64,000 nt of DNA, taken from JAHEGP01 sp963751595. Its GTDB lineage: Bacteria > Pseudomonadota > Gammaproteobacteria > Pseudomonadales > JAHEGP01. Location of the stretch: the NCBI GenBank assembly GCA_963751595.1, contig CAVVVC010000001.1:1534855-1598854 (forward strand), given 5' to 3'. This document shows positions 35,804-44,935 of this stretch, piece after piece (the first letter of the stretch is position 1; each line of letters opens with the position of its first letter). The notes under the pieces were generated by a model. The model saw only the letters and a list, made by a program, of their open reading frames with translations, made no database searches and was not told the origin of the DNA. The position numbers and the translations under genes are program-made.

Positions 35804-37609
35804 TCAGTCGTCTACTTTCAGGACCGCAAGAAACGCAGCCTGGGGGATTTCGACCCGCCCGACCTGCTTCATTCGCTTCTTGCCGGCCTTTTGCTTTTCC
35901 AACAGTTTTTTCTTGCGCGTGATATCGCCGCCGTAGCACTTGGCGGTAACATTTTTGCGCAGGGCCTTGACCGTGGTCCGGGCAATGATATGCCCTCCGA
36001 TCGCTGCCTGTATGGCAACATCAAACATCTGCCGCGGAATCAATTCCTTCATCTTTTCAGTGAGCGCGCGGGCCCTGAACTGCGACTGATCACGGTGTAC
36101 GATCAGCGACAGGGCATCGACCCGGTCTCCGTTGATCAACACATCGAGTTTGACGAGGCTTGCGGGCTCAAAGCGCTCAAACTGGTAATCGAGGGACGCA
36201 AAACCCCTGCTCACGGATTTCAGGCGATCAAAAAAGTCCAGCACCACCTCGGCCATGGGCAACTCGTAACTCAGTGAGACCTGTTTGCCGGTAAACTGCA
36301 TATCACGCTGGACACCCCGCTTCTCGACACAGAGAGTAATCACATTGCCGAGGTACTCCTGGGGCACCAGGATGTTCGCCACAACAATCGGTTCCCGCAT
36401 CTCGGCGATTTCGCCGACGGGCGGCAGCTTCGAAGGGTTATCAACCGAAACCAGGTCACCGGTCTCGGTCAGCACCTGGTAGATAACGGTCGGCGCTGTG
36501 GTGATAAGATCGAGGTTGTACTCCCGCTCAAGCCGCTCCTGGATGATCTCCATGTGCAACAGGCCGAGGAAGCCGCAGCGGAAGCCGAAACCCAGCGCAT
36601 CCGAGGTCTCGGGCTCGTAGTAGAGTGAGGCGTCGTTGAGGGTCAACTTTGCCAGCGCGTCACGGAAATCTTCGTAGTCGTCAGAATCGACGGTGAACAG
36701 GCCCGCGTAGACCTGGGGTCGCACCCGCTGGAAACCGGGCAAGGCGTCCACATCCGGTGTCTTCGCGTGGGTGATCGTATCACCCACCGGGGCGCCGTGT
36801 ATTTCCTTGATTCCGGCAACCACAAACCCCACTTCCCCCGCCCTGAGGCACTCGAGGGCCTCGCGTTTCGGGGTGAAGACACCCACCGAATCCACCAGGT
36901 GACTGCGGCCTATGGACTTGGTAATGATCTTGTCCTTGACTCTCAGCACGCCATTCTTGACCCGCACGAGGGATACAACGCCAAGGTAGTTGTCGAACCA
37001 CGAATCGATAATCAGTGCCTGCAGCGGTGCATCGCGGTCACCTCCCGGGGGCGGCACATTCCTCACCAGTGTTTCGAGAACCGCCTCGATACCAAGACCG
37101 GACTTGGCACTCACCTGACAGGCATCGATAGCTTCGATGCCGATAATGTCCTCAATTTCCTGGGCAACCCGATCCGGCTCCGCCTGGGGTAAATCCATCT
37201 TGTTGAGCACCGGAATCACTTCGAGACCCTGCTCGATCGCGGTATAGCAGTTTGCCACCGACTGGGCTTCAACGCCCTGGGCAGCATCAACCACCAATAA
37301 AGCGCCTTCACAGGCGGCGAGGGATCGACTGACCTCGTAACTGAAATCGACGTGCCCCGGCGTGTCGATGAAATTGAGCTGGTAGGTTTCCCCATCCTGG
37401 GCCGCATAGTGCAGGGTGACACTTTGAGCTTTGATGGTGATGCCTCGCTCCCGCTCAATGTCCATGGAGTCGAGTACCTGAGCGGCCATCTCTCGCTCAG
37501 TCAGGCCGCCGCAGGTCTGGATAAAGCGATCGGCCAGGGTCGATTTGCCGTGGTCGATATGGGCAATGATCGAAAAATTTCTGATATGACTGAGCTCGCT
37601 CACTGTCAC
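35804..37609 (-). CDS. lepA: Elongation factor 4 (LepA)
   Basis: This 601-residue translational GTPase is proposed to back-translocate or remodel ribosomes under stress and to aid 30S biogenesis. G1 AHIDHGKST, G3 DTPGHVDF, G4 NKMDLP and the LepA-specific C-terminal domain (NGDRVDALSLIVHRD, KKLLEKQKAGKKRMK) are present. It starts with GTG at 37609. It is upstream of lepB in the standard lepA-lepB pair. Confidence 0.97.
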   Translation of the reverse strand: MTVSELSHIRNFSIIAHIDHGKSTLADRFIQTCGGLTEREMAAQVLDSMDIERERGITIKAQSVTLHYAAQDGETYQLNFIDTPGHVDFSYEVSRSLAACEGALLVVDAAQGVEAQSVANCYTAIEQGLEVIPVLNKMDLPQAEPDRVAQEIEDIIGIEAIDACQVSAKSGLGIEAVLETLVRNVPPPGGDRDAPLQALIIDSWFDNYLGVVSLVRVKNGVLRVKDKIITKSIGRSHLVDSVGVFTPKREALECLRAGEVGFVVAGIKEIHGAPVGDTITHAKTPDVDALPGFQRVRPQVYAGLFTVDSDDYEDFRDALAKLTLNDASLYYEPETSDALGFGFRCGFLGLLHMEIIQERLEREYNLDLITTAPTVIYQVLTETGDLVSVDNPSKLPPVGEIAEMREPIVVANILVPQEYLGNVITLCVEKRGVQRDMQFTGKQVSLSYELPMAEVVLDFFDRLKSVSRGFASLDYQFERFEPASLVKLDVLINGDRVDALSLIVHRDQSQFRARALTEKMKELIPRQMFDVAIQAAIGGHIIARTTVKALRKNVTAKCYGGDITRKKKLLEKQKAGKKRMKQVGRVEIPQAAFLAVLKVDD

Positions 37610-37748
37610 CCCTGCCGTCGGCGATGCGGTTCTGCTGTGTTAGCCCCGCTAAACGGCGCGCATTCTACCGGATAGTGGCAGCAGGTGCCACGAATCAATG
37701 GCGTCAGCGATGAGTCGGGGGTGTGCGCAGATGCCGCGGCGCGGAAGG

Positions 37749-37769
37749 CGGGGCTTTGAGACAGCCCCG
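37749..37769 (-). terminator. Perfect 7-bp hairpin between mucD and lepA
   Basis: CGGGGCT and AGCCCCG flank a 7-base loop, in the 286-base gap between the mucD stop (37896) and lepA. No T-run follows on either strand, so it is a weak or factor-assisted terminator at best. The rest of this gap shows no gene. Confidence 0.3.
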
Positions 37770-37895
37770 TGAGCCTGCCCTTGTCAGTAGCACTGGCCTG
37801 GAAGGGACGCCATAGCAGACCAGAGCCGTGGCAGCCCACAACGGCGAGGAGAGATCCCCGCCTTGGCGCGGCGGCCGCAGGGCGACACTCGCCGA

Positions 37896-39311
37896 TCAGG
37901 GTACCTGGATGGCAACGAAGCCGGCCTGGCCTCCCCGTACAATGCGGGCCGGCACCATTTTCTTGGCGGGCAGCGCAGCCACGATACGCTCAAAGTCTTT
38001 GGGCGACCTCACTGGCTTACCCGCCAACAGGGTCAGGACATCGCCGGGACGCAGTTTGGCCATCGCCGCCGGACTTCCCTCAGCGACCTGGGTAATCCTG
38101 ACACCGCTATCGATTTGCCAGCGTGATTTGAGTTCGGCCTCCAGGGGAGCTACCTGCATACCCAGCCGGTTCTCGGGTTCGGTGCTGGATTTGCCCGCAA
38201 CCGTTTCCTCGCCGCCGGCGTCGAGTTGGCCAACCTTGACTTTGATATTCTTCTTCTTGCCGTCACGCAGGACTACGACCACCACCCTGCTACCGGGCTT
38301 GGTGCGGCCGACAATATGCGGCAATTCAGCAGAGGTCTGCACCTCCTTGCCGTCAAACTCAAGGATAATGTCGCCAATGCGGATGCCGCTATCGTCAGCG
38401 GGCCCATCCTCTTCCACAAAGGACACCAGCGCGCCGGATGGTTTTGACAGCCCGAAGGACTCCGCAAGATCCTTGTCGACATCCTGTATACCAACGCCAA
38501 GGCGCCCGCGGGCAACGCTTCCGCCCTGCTTCAATTGCTCGGTGACATCGATCACCAGGCCGACCGGTATCGAGAACGAAAGTCCGATGGAACCGCCGCT
38601 GCGGGTGTAGATCTGCGAGTTTACCCCGACCACTTCACCGTTCATGTTGAATAATGGCCCGCCCGAGTTGCCCGGGTTGATGGCCACATCGGTCTGAATA
38701 AACGGCACGTAATTCTCATTGCGCTCGTTGGGAATACTGCGCCCGATGGCACTGACGATGCCCGCCGATACCGAGTAGTCGAGACCGAAGGGAGACCCGA
38801 TCGCCAGCACCCACTCCCCGACCTTGAGTTCACCGGGTTTGGCGAAACTGACGGTGGGCAGGTTGCTGGCTTTCACTTTCAGCAAAGCGATATCGGACCG
38901 TCGGTCCGTGCCCACCACTTCGGCTACGAATTCCCGCCGATCGCTGAGGCGCACGGTAACCTCGTCTGCGCCGTCTATCACGTGAAAATTGGTCAGCACA
39001 TAACCGTCTGCCGAAATAATAAACCCGGAGCCGAGGGACTGCGCTTCGCGCTCCTGGGGTCGACCACGATATTCGAAGAAGTGGCGGAAAATCTCCGGAA
39101 TTTGCTCCGGGGGAATACCGTAGGGGTCACCCGGCCCACCGCCCTGCTGGCGGGCATGGGTCACGGTGGTGATTTTGACCACGGCCGGAGCCTGCCGCTC
39201 GACAATTTTGGTAAAGTCCGGCAGGCCCTGGGACCAGCCCGGCCCAGCCAGCAGCATTAGTATCAGCGCGGAAAATAACCAGTGGATTGGGTTTAAACGG
39301 TTTGCGTTCAC
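37896..39311 (-). CDS. mucD: Periplasmic serine protease MucD (DegP/HtrA family)
   Basis: The 471-residue protein has a signal peptide (about 1-28), a trypsin-like protease domain with the triad H110 (NFHV), D140 (RSDIALL) and S216 (NPGNSGGPL), and two PDZ domains (about 270-360 and 385-465). It degrades misfolded envelope proteins and dampens the sigma-E response. It is the last member of the rpoE-rseA-rseB-rseC-mucD set, starting with GTG after GGAG. A gap of 256 bases separates it from rseC. Confidence 0.95.
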   Translation of the reverse strand: MNANRLNPIHWLFSALILMLLAGPGWSQGLPDFTKIVERQAPAVVKITTVTHARQQGGGPGDPYGIPPEQIPEIFRHFFEYRGRPQEREAQSLGSGFIISADGYVLTNFHVIDGADEVTVRLSDRREFVAEVVGTDRRSDIALLKVKASNLPTVSFAKPGELKVGEWVLAIGSPFGLDYSVSAGIVSAIGRSIPNERNENYVPFIQTDVAINPGNSGGPLFNMNGEVVGVNSQIYTRSGGSIGLSFSIPVGLVIDVTEQLKQGGSVARGRLGVGIQDVDKDLAESFGLSKPSGALVSFVEEDGPADDSGIRIGDIILEFDGKEVQTSAELPHIVGRTKPGSRVVVVVLRDGKKKNIKVKVGQLDAGGEETVAGKSSTEPENRLGMQVAPLEAELKSRWQIDSGVRITQVAEGSPAAMAKLRPGDVLTLLAGKPVRSPKDFERIVAALPAKKMVPARIVRGGQAGFVAIQVP

Positions 39312-39326
39312 TGTTGCTCCCGTATC

Positions 39327-39509
39327 TCATTTCGATGCAGGGCCCTGTGCTACTTTGGCCCGGTTAGATTTTCGGTACCCGAACGACACCCCCACCGTGG
39401 CGGCTCCGGGCGTCTTCGCTGGCGCTTGGGTCGCGAAATGTCTGGGGTTGATGGCCTTGCTCACCCTGCCGCCAGCGTGACCCTCGCCACCGGTGGAGCC
39501 TGCCTTCAT
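39327..39509 (-). CDS. Possible small basic protein between rseC and mucD
   Basis: An ATG-initiated frame of 60 codons (MKAGSTGGEGHAGG..., ending in RAKVAQGPASK) fills most of the rseC-mucD gap. The product would be basic, Gly/Ala/Lys-rich and without a signal or membrane segment. I recognise no family, and the ribosome site is poor (GGG directly against the ATG). It may equally be a non-coding spacer. Confidence 0.2.
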   Translation of the reverse strand: MKAGSTGGEGHAGGRVSKAINPRHFATQAPAKTPGAATVGVSFGYRKSNRAKVAQGPASK

Positions 39510-39567
39510 CCCGTTGCAAACTATTTGGGGACACGCAGTAAAAATGCAAGCACCCAGAACCGCGTGC

Positions 39568-40056
39568 TCAGGGTGGGGTTTGAGCAGGATGTTCAAGCAC
39601 CCCGACCACTCTGACACCGTGCTGTTTTTCAATAACCTGTGGCTGGAAGCGCATGTCTTCGCGCACCACACTGGCATGCCAGCGCACCATTGCACCGCCG
39701 AGCAGCAGGCCGATGACCCCACCCGATATCGCCCCCGCGTCCCCCGGAACGACAAGATTGCCACAGGAGGCCCCAATCATCAGCGCCAGCACAGGCACCA
39801 TGTAAACCACCATCGAGGCCCGCAGCAGTACCCCGTCGGGAACTGTAATCGAGACAGTATCTCCGAGCGCCAACTGCGGCTGTAGCTCGCTGCCCACCCG
39901 GGCCCTGATACAGTGCTCGCGGCCGGGTAATGCCCGGGAAACCAACCCCTGGCCGCAGCCGTCCCGGACGCTACAGCTATGGCAGGTCGAGTGGCGGCGG
40001 GTCTGGACCCACGCGCTGTCACCCTCCAGCGCAACCACTACGGCGGTTTCCTTCAT
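39568..40056 (-). CDS. rseC: RseC/MucC-type sigma-E regulatory membrane protein
   Basis: This 162-residue SoxR-reducing-system protein of the RseC/MucC family has a cytoplasmic N-terminal part with the cysteines HSCSVRDGCGQG, then two membrane segments (about 78-97 and 104-122) and a short tail. It is implicated in positive modulation of the sigma-E pathway and, in E. coli, in SoxR reduction. The ATG overlaps the rseB stop by 4 bases. Confidence 0.9.
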   Translation of the reverse strand: MKETAVVVALEGDSAWVQTRRHSTCHSCSVRDGCGQGLVSRALPGREHCIRARVGSELQPQLALGDTVSITVPDGVLLRASMVVYMVPVLALMIGASCGNLVVPGDAGAISGGVIGLLLGGAMVRWHASVVREDMRFQPQVIEKQHGVRVVGVLEHPAQTPP

Positions 40057-41033
40057 CCCTGCTCCTTGGAGTGCGCCACGCTGTAAGCGACTTTCTGGGC
40101 GGTCTCCAGGGGGACTTCGCCAACCACGGTCAGCAGGTAGGGCTCACCCTGGAGGGCCAACTGGCGCAAATAGGCCACCGTGGCCCCGCGCCTGGCTTTG
40201 CCGTCATCCACCAACTGGGCACCAGGCTGAGCGCGTTCCAACACGACGGTCAGAGTAGAAAAGCCATCCGTGTACATACTCAGGTGCACCGGCTGATGAG
40301 AGTCGCTGTGAACCGAACTTGCGCTGAGGGAAAAGCCCGGCGGTAACCACGCTGCCGCGGCAATTGACTGCGGGCCTGAAAGTTCGTGGGGATGGGCAAC
40401 AACATGGTGGATCGCGCGGCTACTGGCTGTTTCGCTGGCCTGTAATTCGCTGTCATCAATCTCGGCGCCGATTTCTATCCGGGTGAACTGGAACCGCTCC
40501 AGCACGGTGCCCGCCGGGCTAAGGGTGACGCTCTTCAATAGCAGGCCCGTCTGCTGGTCGAGATAAAGCTGAAACCCATATCGGTATTCGTCCATGGGTT
40601 TCACCACAATCTGGCGAGCCAATCGTCCCGCAACCCGGGTCGACTCCCCAAAAGAAAAACGGTAGTACTCCGATATATCATGCACCCCCTGGAAACTCCG
40701 GGCAAAAGGGCCGCTGGCGATAGTACTGCCAAGCCGCATGATCTGGTCACCGGGGTGTATGCAGCTCAACTCATGACCATCCCGGACGATTTCCCTGGGG
40801 TCGCCGTTGAGGTAGACCAGGCGCTCCCTCTCCACGCCATCCCGCACAGCATGGACGATACTGAGGGTATCCATCTGGCTACCGAATTCGTAGGTGAACT
40901 CGCCGCGGTAATCCAGCTCGCGAAAGCTGTGGGACATCTTGTCGAGGTATTCCCTCGGCAGCTGCTCACCCCAGGCAAACTGCACCACCAGGACCAGTAA
41001 CAAAGCCCACGCAGCGTGCCATCGTCCCGCCAT
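40053..41033 (-). CDS. rseB: Periplasmic sigma-E regulator RseB/MucB
   Basis: RseB binds the periplasmic part of RseA and shields it from proteolysis until mislocalised lipids or LPS are sensed. The ATG at 41033 gives 326 residues: a signal peptide (about 1-23), the LolA-like N-terminal domain (about 24-200) and a C-terminal domain starting around WLPPGFSL. Only one base separates this ATG from the rseA stop (TAG-C-ATG), so I prefer it to the upstream TTG at 41051. Confidence 0.94.
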   Translation of the reverse strand: MAGRWHAAWALLLVLVVQFAWGEQLPREYLDKMSHSFRELDYRGEFTYEFGSQMDTLSIVHAVRDGVERERLVYLNGDPREIVRDGHELSCIHPGDQIMRLGSTIASGPFARSFQGVHDISEYYRFSFGESTRVAGRLARQIVVKPMDEYRYGFQLYLDQQTGLLLKSVTLSPAGTVLERFQFTRIEIGAEIDDSELQASETASSRAIHHVVAHPHELSGPQSIAAAAWLPPGFSLSASSVHSDSHQPVHLSMYTDGFSTLTVVLERAQPGAQLVDDGKARRGATVAYLRQLALQGEPYLLTVVGEVPLETAQKVAYSVAHSKEQG

Positions 41034-41034
41034 G

Positions 41035-41667
41035 CTACTGGCCCTCAACAATCGCTGTCCTTGCCAGCGGCAGCATTCCGCTACTGGTGTTCAGCGCCGC
41101 GTTCTCGGCATGGTTACGCAGGTAGAGCTGTAGCCGCTGGCGCGCCATTTCGTCGGCCACATCGCGCTGTGCCAGCGCCGGGCCGGAGGGAACGACCGCC
41201 TGCGACCGCACCGGCACCACCGCCGCGTTACCACCAAAACCCACGGATTGGGCTCCGGTCACCACTGGCGACACGTTACCGCTCACCGCCAGCGCTGTCG
41301 GGGTCGAGGGTCCGGCAGAGGGGTTGCTCACCGCATTGAAAAGCTGGGTACTGGTGAGAATCACCGCAGTAACAGATGCTGCAACAGCGACACTGGCGAA
41401 GGGTTTGAGCCAGGCGCTGTAATCACGCCGCGCCCCAGCCGATTCCGCACCCTGCTCATCGAGGGAGCGCCTGACCCGCCCCGCCAGATTGACATCGGCA
41501 AATTCATCGACTTCATTGCGCATGCTCGCCGAAACGAGATTGTAGCGCTGCCAGGTCGCCAGGGCAGCAGTATCGGTATCGATGCTTTTCAGGGCGCGCT
41601 GCAAATCCATTTCACTGGCTTCATCATCGAGCAATGCTGAAAGGGATTCGCTGATTGATTTTGTCAT
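41035..41667 (-). CDS. rseA: Anti-sigma-E factor RseA/MucA
   Basis: This single-pass inner-membrane anti-sigma factor has 210 residues from the ATG at 41667. The cytoplasmic N-terminal domain (SESLSALLDDEASEMDL... ATWQRYNLVSASMRNE) matches the RseA family and binds RpoE. The membrane segment is at about 88-107, followed by a low-complexity periplasmic region. AGAGG seven bases upstream supports this start over the GTG at 41685. The protein is released by regulated proteolysis. Confidence 0.93.
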   Translation of the reverse strand: MTKSISESLSALLDDEASEMDLQRALKSIDTDTAALATWQRYNLVSASMRNEVDEFADVNLAGRVRRSLDEQGAESAGARRDYSAWLKPFASVAVAASVTAVILTSTQLFNAVSNPSAGPSTPTALAVSGNVSPVVTGAQSVGFGGNAAVVPVRSQAVVPSGPALAQRDVADEMARQRLQLYLRNHAENAALNTSSGMLPLARTAIVEGQ

Positions 41668-41715
41668 GGCATTACCTCTGATCACTTGCTGTTATACCGG
41701 CCGGGCAGGTCTTGC

Positions 41716-42300
41716 TCAGGTTTGAAGGTTGCCCATCAACGGCGCGATCTGCTTGTCGATCGCTTCCCGCGCCCTGAAAATACGCGATCTTACGGTTCCT
41801 ACCGGACAATCCATAATATCTGCGATTTCTTCGTAACTCAGACCGTCGTATTCACGTAAAGTTACGGCGGTTTTCAAATCTTCTGGAAGCCCTTTGATCG
41901 CACTCTCCACGGCATGTTTCAACTCGTCTCTGAAAAGATTGTTTTCGGGTGTTTCGATATCCTGCAAGGCCGTTCCCGCAGCCACATAATCTGCATCGGC
42001 CGCATCGATATCGCTGTTAGGGGGCCTGCGATTTTGCGCCACCAGATAGTTTTTCGCAGTGTTGATTGCGATCCGGTAAAGCCAGGTGTAGAAAGCACTG
42101 TCGCCACGAAACTTGGGCAGCGCCCGATACGCTTTGACGAATGCCTCCTGGGCTACATCCTCCACCTCGCTCCTGTCTTTGATGTAGCGAGAAACCAGGC
42201 CGAGGATCTTGTGCTGGTACTTGATCACCAGCAAGTCAAAAGCGCGCTTGTCGCCTTTTTGAACCCGCTTTACTAACTGGCTGTCAGTGTTCTTTTCCAC
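41716..42300 (-). CDS. rpoE: Extracytoplasmic stress sigma factor RpoE/AlgU
   Basis: This 194-residue group IV (ECF) sigma factor has region 2 with EVEDVAQEAFVKAYRALPKFRG and TWLYRIAINTAKNYL, and region 4 with LPEDLKTAVTLREYDGLSYEEIADIM and GTVRSRIFRAREAI. It starts with GTG at 42300 after GGGAG. It heads the rseA-rseB-rseC-mucD transcript and is divergent from nadB, as in Pseudomonas and E. coli. A sigma-E-type promoter lies upstream. Confidence 0.97.
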   Translation of the reverse strand: MEKNTDSQLVKRVQKGDKRAFDLLVIKYQHKILGLVSRYIKDRSEVEDVAQEAFVKAYRALPKFRGDSAFYTWLYRIAINTAKNYLVAQNRRPPNSDIDAADADYVAAGTALQDIETPENNLFRDELKHAVESAIKGLPEDLKTAVTLREYDGLSYEEIADIMDCPVGTVRSRIFRAREAIDKQIAPLMGNLQT

Positions 42301-42376
42301 CCGAGCTCCCGTTTAAGTTGAGTGAACGCCGCAGCCTGCTGATTAATCGTACCTCCATGAAGCCTCGATTCGCACC

Positions 42377-42404
42377 CATAGACACTGTCTACCGCATTAA
42401 GTTC
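42377..42404 (-). promoter_or_regulatory. Autoregulatory sigma-E promoter of rpoE
   Basis: On the - strand, GAACTT (42404-42399), a 16-base spacer and TCTATG (42382-42377) match the RpoE/AlgU consensus GAACTT-N16/17-TCtgA-like. Transcription would start near 42370 with a leader of about 70 bases, giving the positive autoregulation typical of ECF sigma factors. Confidence 0.65.
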
Positions 42405-42526
42405 TGTTCCGGTTCGGAGATTCTTGACTTACATCATGTGACACTGGATTATGCAACAAAGTAGCATCGGACGCAGGGGTAATTCGCGTTTGCTGCGGCA
42501 GAGCCTTTTCCACGGGGTGTGAGTGT

Positions 42527-44131
42527 TTGACAGCTGGCAAGCCGATACGCGAAGTTCATGCGCCCGACGTCCTCATTATTGGTGGTGGTGCGGCCGGGTT
42601 GACGCTGGCCCTGCAACTCGCGGACCGGTTGCGGGTTGCTATCGTCTGCAAGGGACCAGTCAACGAATCGAGCACCTACTACGCCCAGGGGGGTATAGCC
42701 GCGGTGCTCGATGCGGAGGATTCCGTCGACAAGCATGTTGCGGACACCCTCAGCGCGGGGGCCGGCCTTTGCCACGAGGATGTCGTACGCTACGCCGTTG
42801 AAAACAGCGCCGACGCCATCGATTGGCTGATTGCCCAGGGCGTCCCCTTTACCCGGAACGAGAGCGGTCCGGCCAAGTACCACCTCACCCGGGAGGGCGG
42901 TCACAGTCACCGTCGCATCATTCACGCGGCGGACGCCACTGGCAAGGCAATATCCGAAACGCTGACGACGAAAGCCCGGAACCACCCCAATATCAGCTTT
43001 TTACCCAGCCGGGTCGCAGTGGACCTGATCCTCGTTGACAGCAAAGCCGGTCGACGCTGCGCAGGGGCCTATGTGCTGAATCGGGATAGCGGCGGGGTTG
43101 AATGCTTCAGCGCGCGCTTCACGATACTGGCCACCGGCGGTGCCAGCAACGTGTACCTTTATTCCAGTAACCCCAATGTCGCCAGCGGTGACGGCATCGC
43201 CATGGCCTGGCGCGCCGGCTGTCGCGTTGCCAATATGGAGTTCAACCAGTTTCACCCGACCTGCCTCTATCACCCCCAGGCGCGATCGTTTCTCCTCACC
43301 GAAGCCCTGCGAGGCGAAGGTGCTTACCTGCGCTTGCCGGATGGTTCGCGCTTCATGCCGCGCTTCGACGAGCGCGCCGAGCTTGCCCCCAGGGACATCG
43401 TGGCCCGCGCCATCGACCATGAAATCAAGCGCCTGGGCATCGACTGTGTTTTCCTCGACATCAGCCATCGGCCAGCAGACTTCATCGAAGGCCACTTCCC
43501 GAATGTGTATGCCCGCTGCCTGGAGTATGGCCTGGATATCCGCCGCGAACCGATCCCCGTGGTGCCGGCAGCGCATTACACCTGCGGAGGTGTGATGGTG
43601 GATCTGCGGGGCAGAACCGACGTCGAGCAGCTCTACGCTATTGGCGAAACGGCGTTCACCGGTTTGCACGGCGCCAACCGGATGGCGAGCAATTCGCTGC
43701 TGGAATGCATCGTCTGGGGTCGTGCTGCAGCGGCGGATATCATCGCCAACAGCGACCGCGTGCCCCTACCACAGCCACCGCCTCCCTGGGACGAGTCCCA
43801 GGTTACCGACTCCGATGAGGATGTCATCATTTCTCACAACTGGGAAGAATTGCGGCGCTTCATGTGGGACTATGTCGGCATCGTGCGCACGACCAAACGC
43901 CTGCAGCGGGCGTCGCATCGAATCGAGTTGCTGCAACAGGAAATTGCCGAATACTACAGCAACTACAAGGTCAGTAACGATCTCCTTGAGCTGCGCAACC
44001 TGTCGGTAGTAGCGCGACTCATTATCGAATCCGCCAGTGCGCGCAAGGAGAGCCGCGGCCTGCATTACACCCTGGACTATCCTGAGCCAGCAGCAACCGC
44101 CCTCGATACTATTCTGCGACCGCCGCAATGA
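42527..44131 (+). CDS. nadB: L-aspartate oxidase
   Basis: This 534-residue FAD enzyme converts aspartate to iminoaspartate, the first step of NAD synthesis. The FAD-binding IIGGGAAGLTLAL, the YYAQGGIAAV motif, the active-site region with EFNQFHPTCLY and the LHGANRMASNSLLEC block are intact. It starts with TTG at 42527, preceded by GTGAG. It is divergent from rpoE and convergent with ygfX. Confidence 0.97.
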   Translation: MTAGKPIREVHAPDVLIIGGGAAGLTLALQLADRLRVAIVCKGPVNESSTYYAQGGIAAVLDAEDSVDKHVADTLSAGAGLCHEDVVRYAVENSADAIDWLIAQGVPFTRNESGPAKYHLTREGGHSHRRIIHAADATGKAISETLTTKARNHPNISFLPSRVAVDLILVDSKAGRRCAGAYVLNRDSGGVECFSARFTILATGGASNVYLYSSNPNVASGDGIAMAWRAGCRVANMEFNQFHPTCLYHPQARSFLLTEALRGEGAYLRLPDGSRFMPRFDERAELAPRDIVARAIDHEIKRLGIDCVFLDISHRPADFIEGHFPNVYARCLEYGLDIRREPIPVVPAAHYTCGGVMVDLRGRTDVEQLYAIGETAFTGLHGANRMASNSLLECIVWGRAAAADIIANSDRVPLPQPPPPWDESQVTDSDEDVIISHNWEELRRFMWDYVGIVRTTKRLQRASHRIELLQQEIAEYYSNYKVSNDLLELRNLSVVARLIIESASARKESRGLHYTLDYPEPAATALDTILRPPQ

Positions 44132-44136
44132 ACGGA

Positions 44137-44151
44137 TTGCCCTTTGGGCAA
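44137..44151. terminator. Short hairpin between convergent nadB and ygfX
   Basis: TTGCCC-TTT-GGGCAA forms a 6-bp stem with a 3-base loop in the 22-base gap between the two stop codons. It is symmetrical and could serve both genes, but no T-run follows. Confidence 0.4.
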
Positions 44152-44153
44152 GT

Positions 44154-44543
44154 TCAAACCAGGGCTACCGCCAGCCTGTGGCAGTCACCGGGGCTCATTG
44201 AATCTGGCAGGATAACAATTGAAACCATGCTGCCGTCGGCAGCCGCGAAACCGATCACCCCGAGCCCACGGGTAATGAAATGACTGTGGTACAGCACAAC
44301 CGGCTCGCGCTCACCCTGCTGACGCAGGTACCACTGGCCCTGATCACAGCCGAACCCCTGCGGCTCCCGCCGCCAATCCCGAACCAGGCCCCAGGCGAAC
44401 ACGCCCAGCAGCAACATTACAATCAACCACTGCAGGATGCCCGCCGGCGCAGCGAAATAGAGACTCGCCACCACTGCTAAAACGCTCCCAGCCAGTATCC
44501 GGCGACCGAGGCAGGAGCGCACCGGATGCCATTCAGTTGACAA
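44154..44543 (-). CDS. ygfX: YgfX/CptA-like inner-membrane protein
   Basis: This is a 129-residue protein with two close membrane segments (about 15-32 and 34-51) and a small cytoplasmic beta-rich domain (GFGCDQGQWYLRQQGEREPVVL...). That layout and its overlap with sdhE identify it as YgfX (CptA). In E. coli the family was proposed to affect cell shape through MreB/FtsZ or to assist flavinylation with SdhE; neither role is certain here. Its start lies 11 bases inside the end of sdhE. Confidence 0.75.
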   Translation of the reverse strand: MSTEWHPVRSCLGRRILAGSVLAVVASLYFAAPAGILQWLIVMLLLGVFAWGLVRDWRREPQGFGCDQGQWYLRQQGEREPVVLYHSHFITRGLGVIGFAAADGSMVSIVILPDSMSPGDCHRLAVALV

Positions 44544-44787
44544 GGGTAACGTCCAGTATCTGGCCGACTATGGACCCCAGGTCGGGATCGGCGGGCTTGT
44601 CTGCGCGCATGAACCAGCGAAAGAGGTCAGTATCTTCCTGCTCCAGTAGGCGCACGAAGCGCTGCTGGTCGGCCTCCGGTAACTTGCGCAGGTGGTTTTC
44701 AACAAAAGGCACCAGGATCAGGTCCAGCTCTAACATGCCGCGCCTGCTGTGCCAGTAAATGCGCTTGTAATCTTCCTCAGAAATCAT
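44533..44787 (-). CDS. sdhE: FAD assembly factor SdhE (CptB/YgfY)
   Basis: This 84-residue helical protein is needed for covalent flavinylation of succinate dehydrogenase and fumarate reductase. WHSRRGMLELD contains the conserved RGxxE flavinylation motif. From the ATG at 44787 the N-terminus is MISEEDYKRI, normal for the family; an upstream reading to 44823 adds non-conserved residues. It is coupled to ygfX and divergent from ygfZ, a conserved arrangement. Confidence 0.93.
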   Translation of the reverse strand: MISEEDYKRIYWHSRRGMLELDLILVPFVENHLRKLPEADQQRFVRLLEQEDTDLFRWFMRADKPADPDLGSIVGQILDVTLVN

Positions 44788-44935
44788 GGGGCAACCCGTT
44801 TTCTTCCTCCGATGGTCCGCCATAGTAAGATTTCAGGCACTGGATTGCATCAGTCCGGTTCCAGTGCCGTTTCCGGCCCCTGCTGACAGCGCTGGCAGGA
44901 CGTCATACCATAGACTTTTCGCGCGGGGAATGGCA

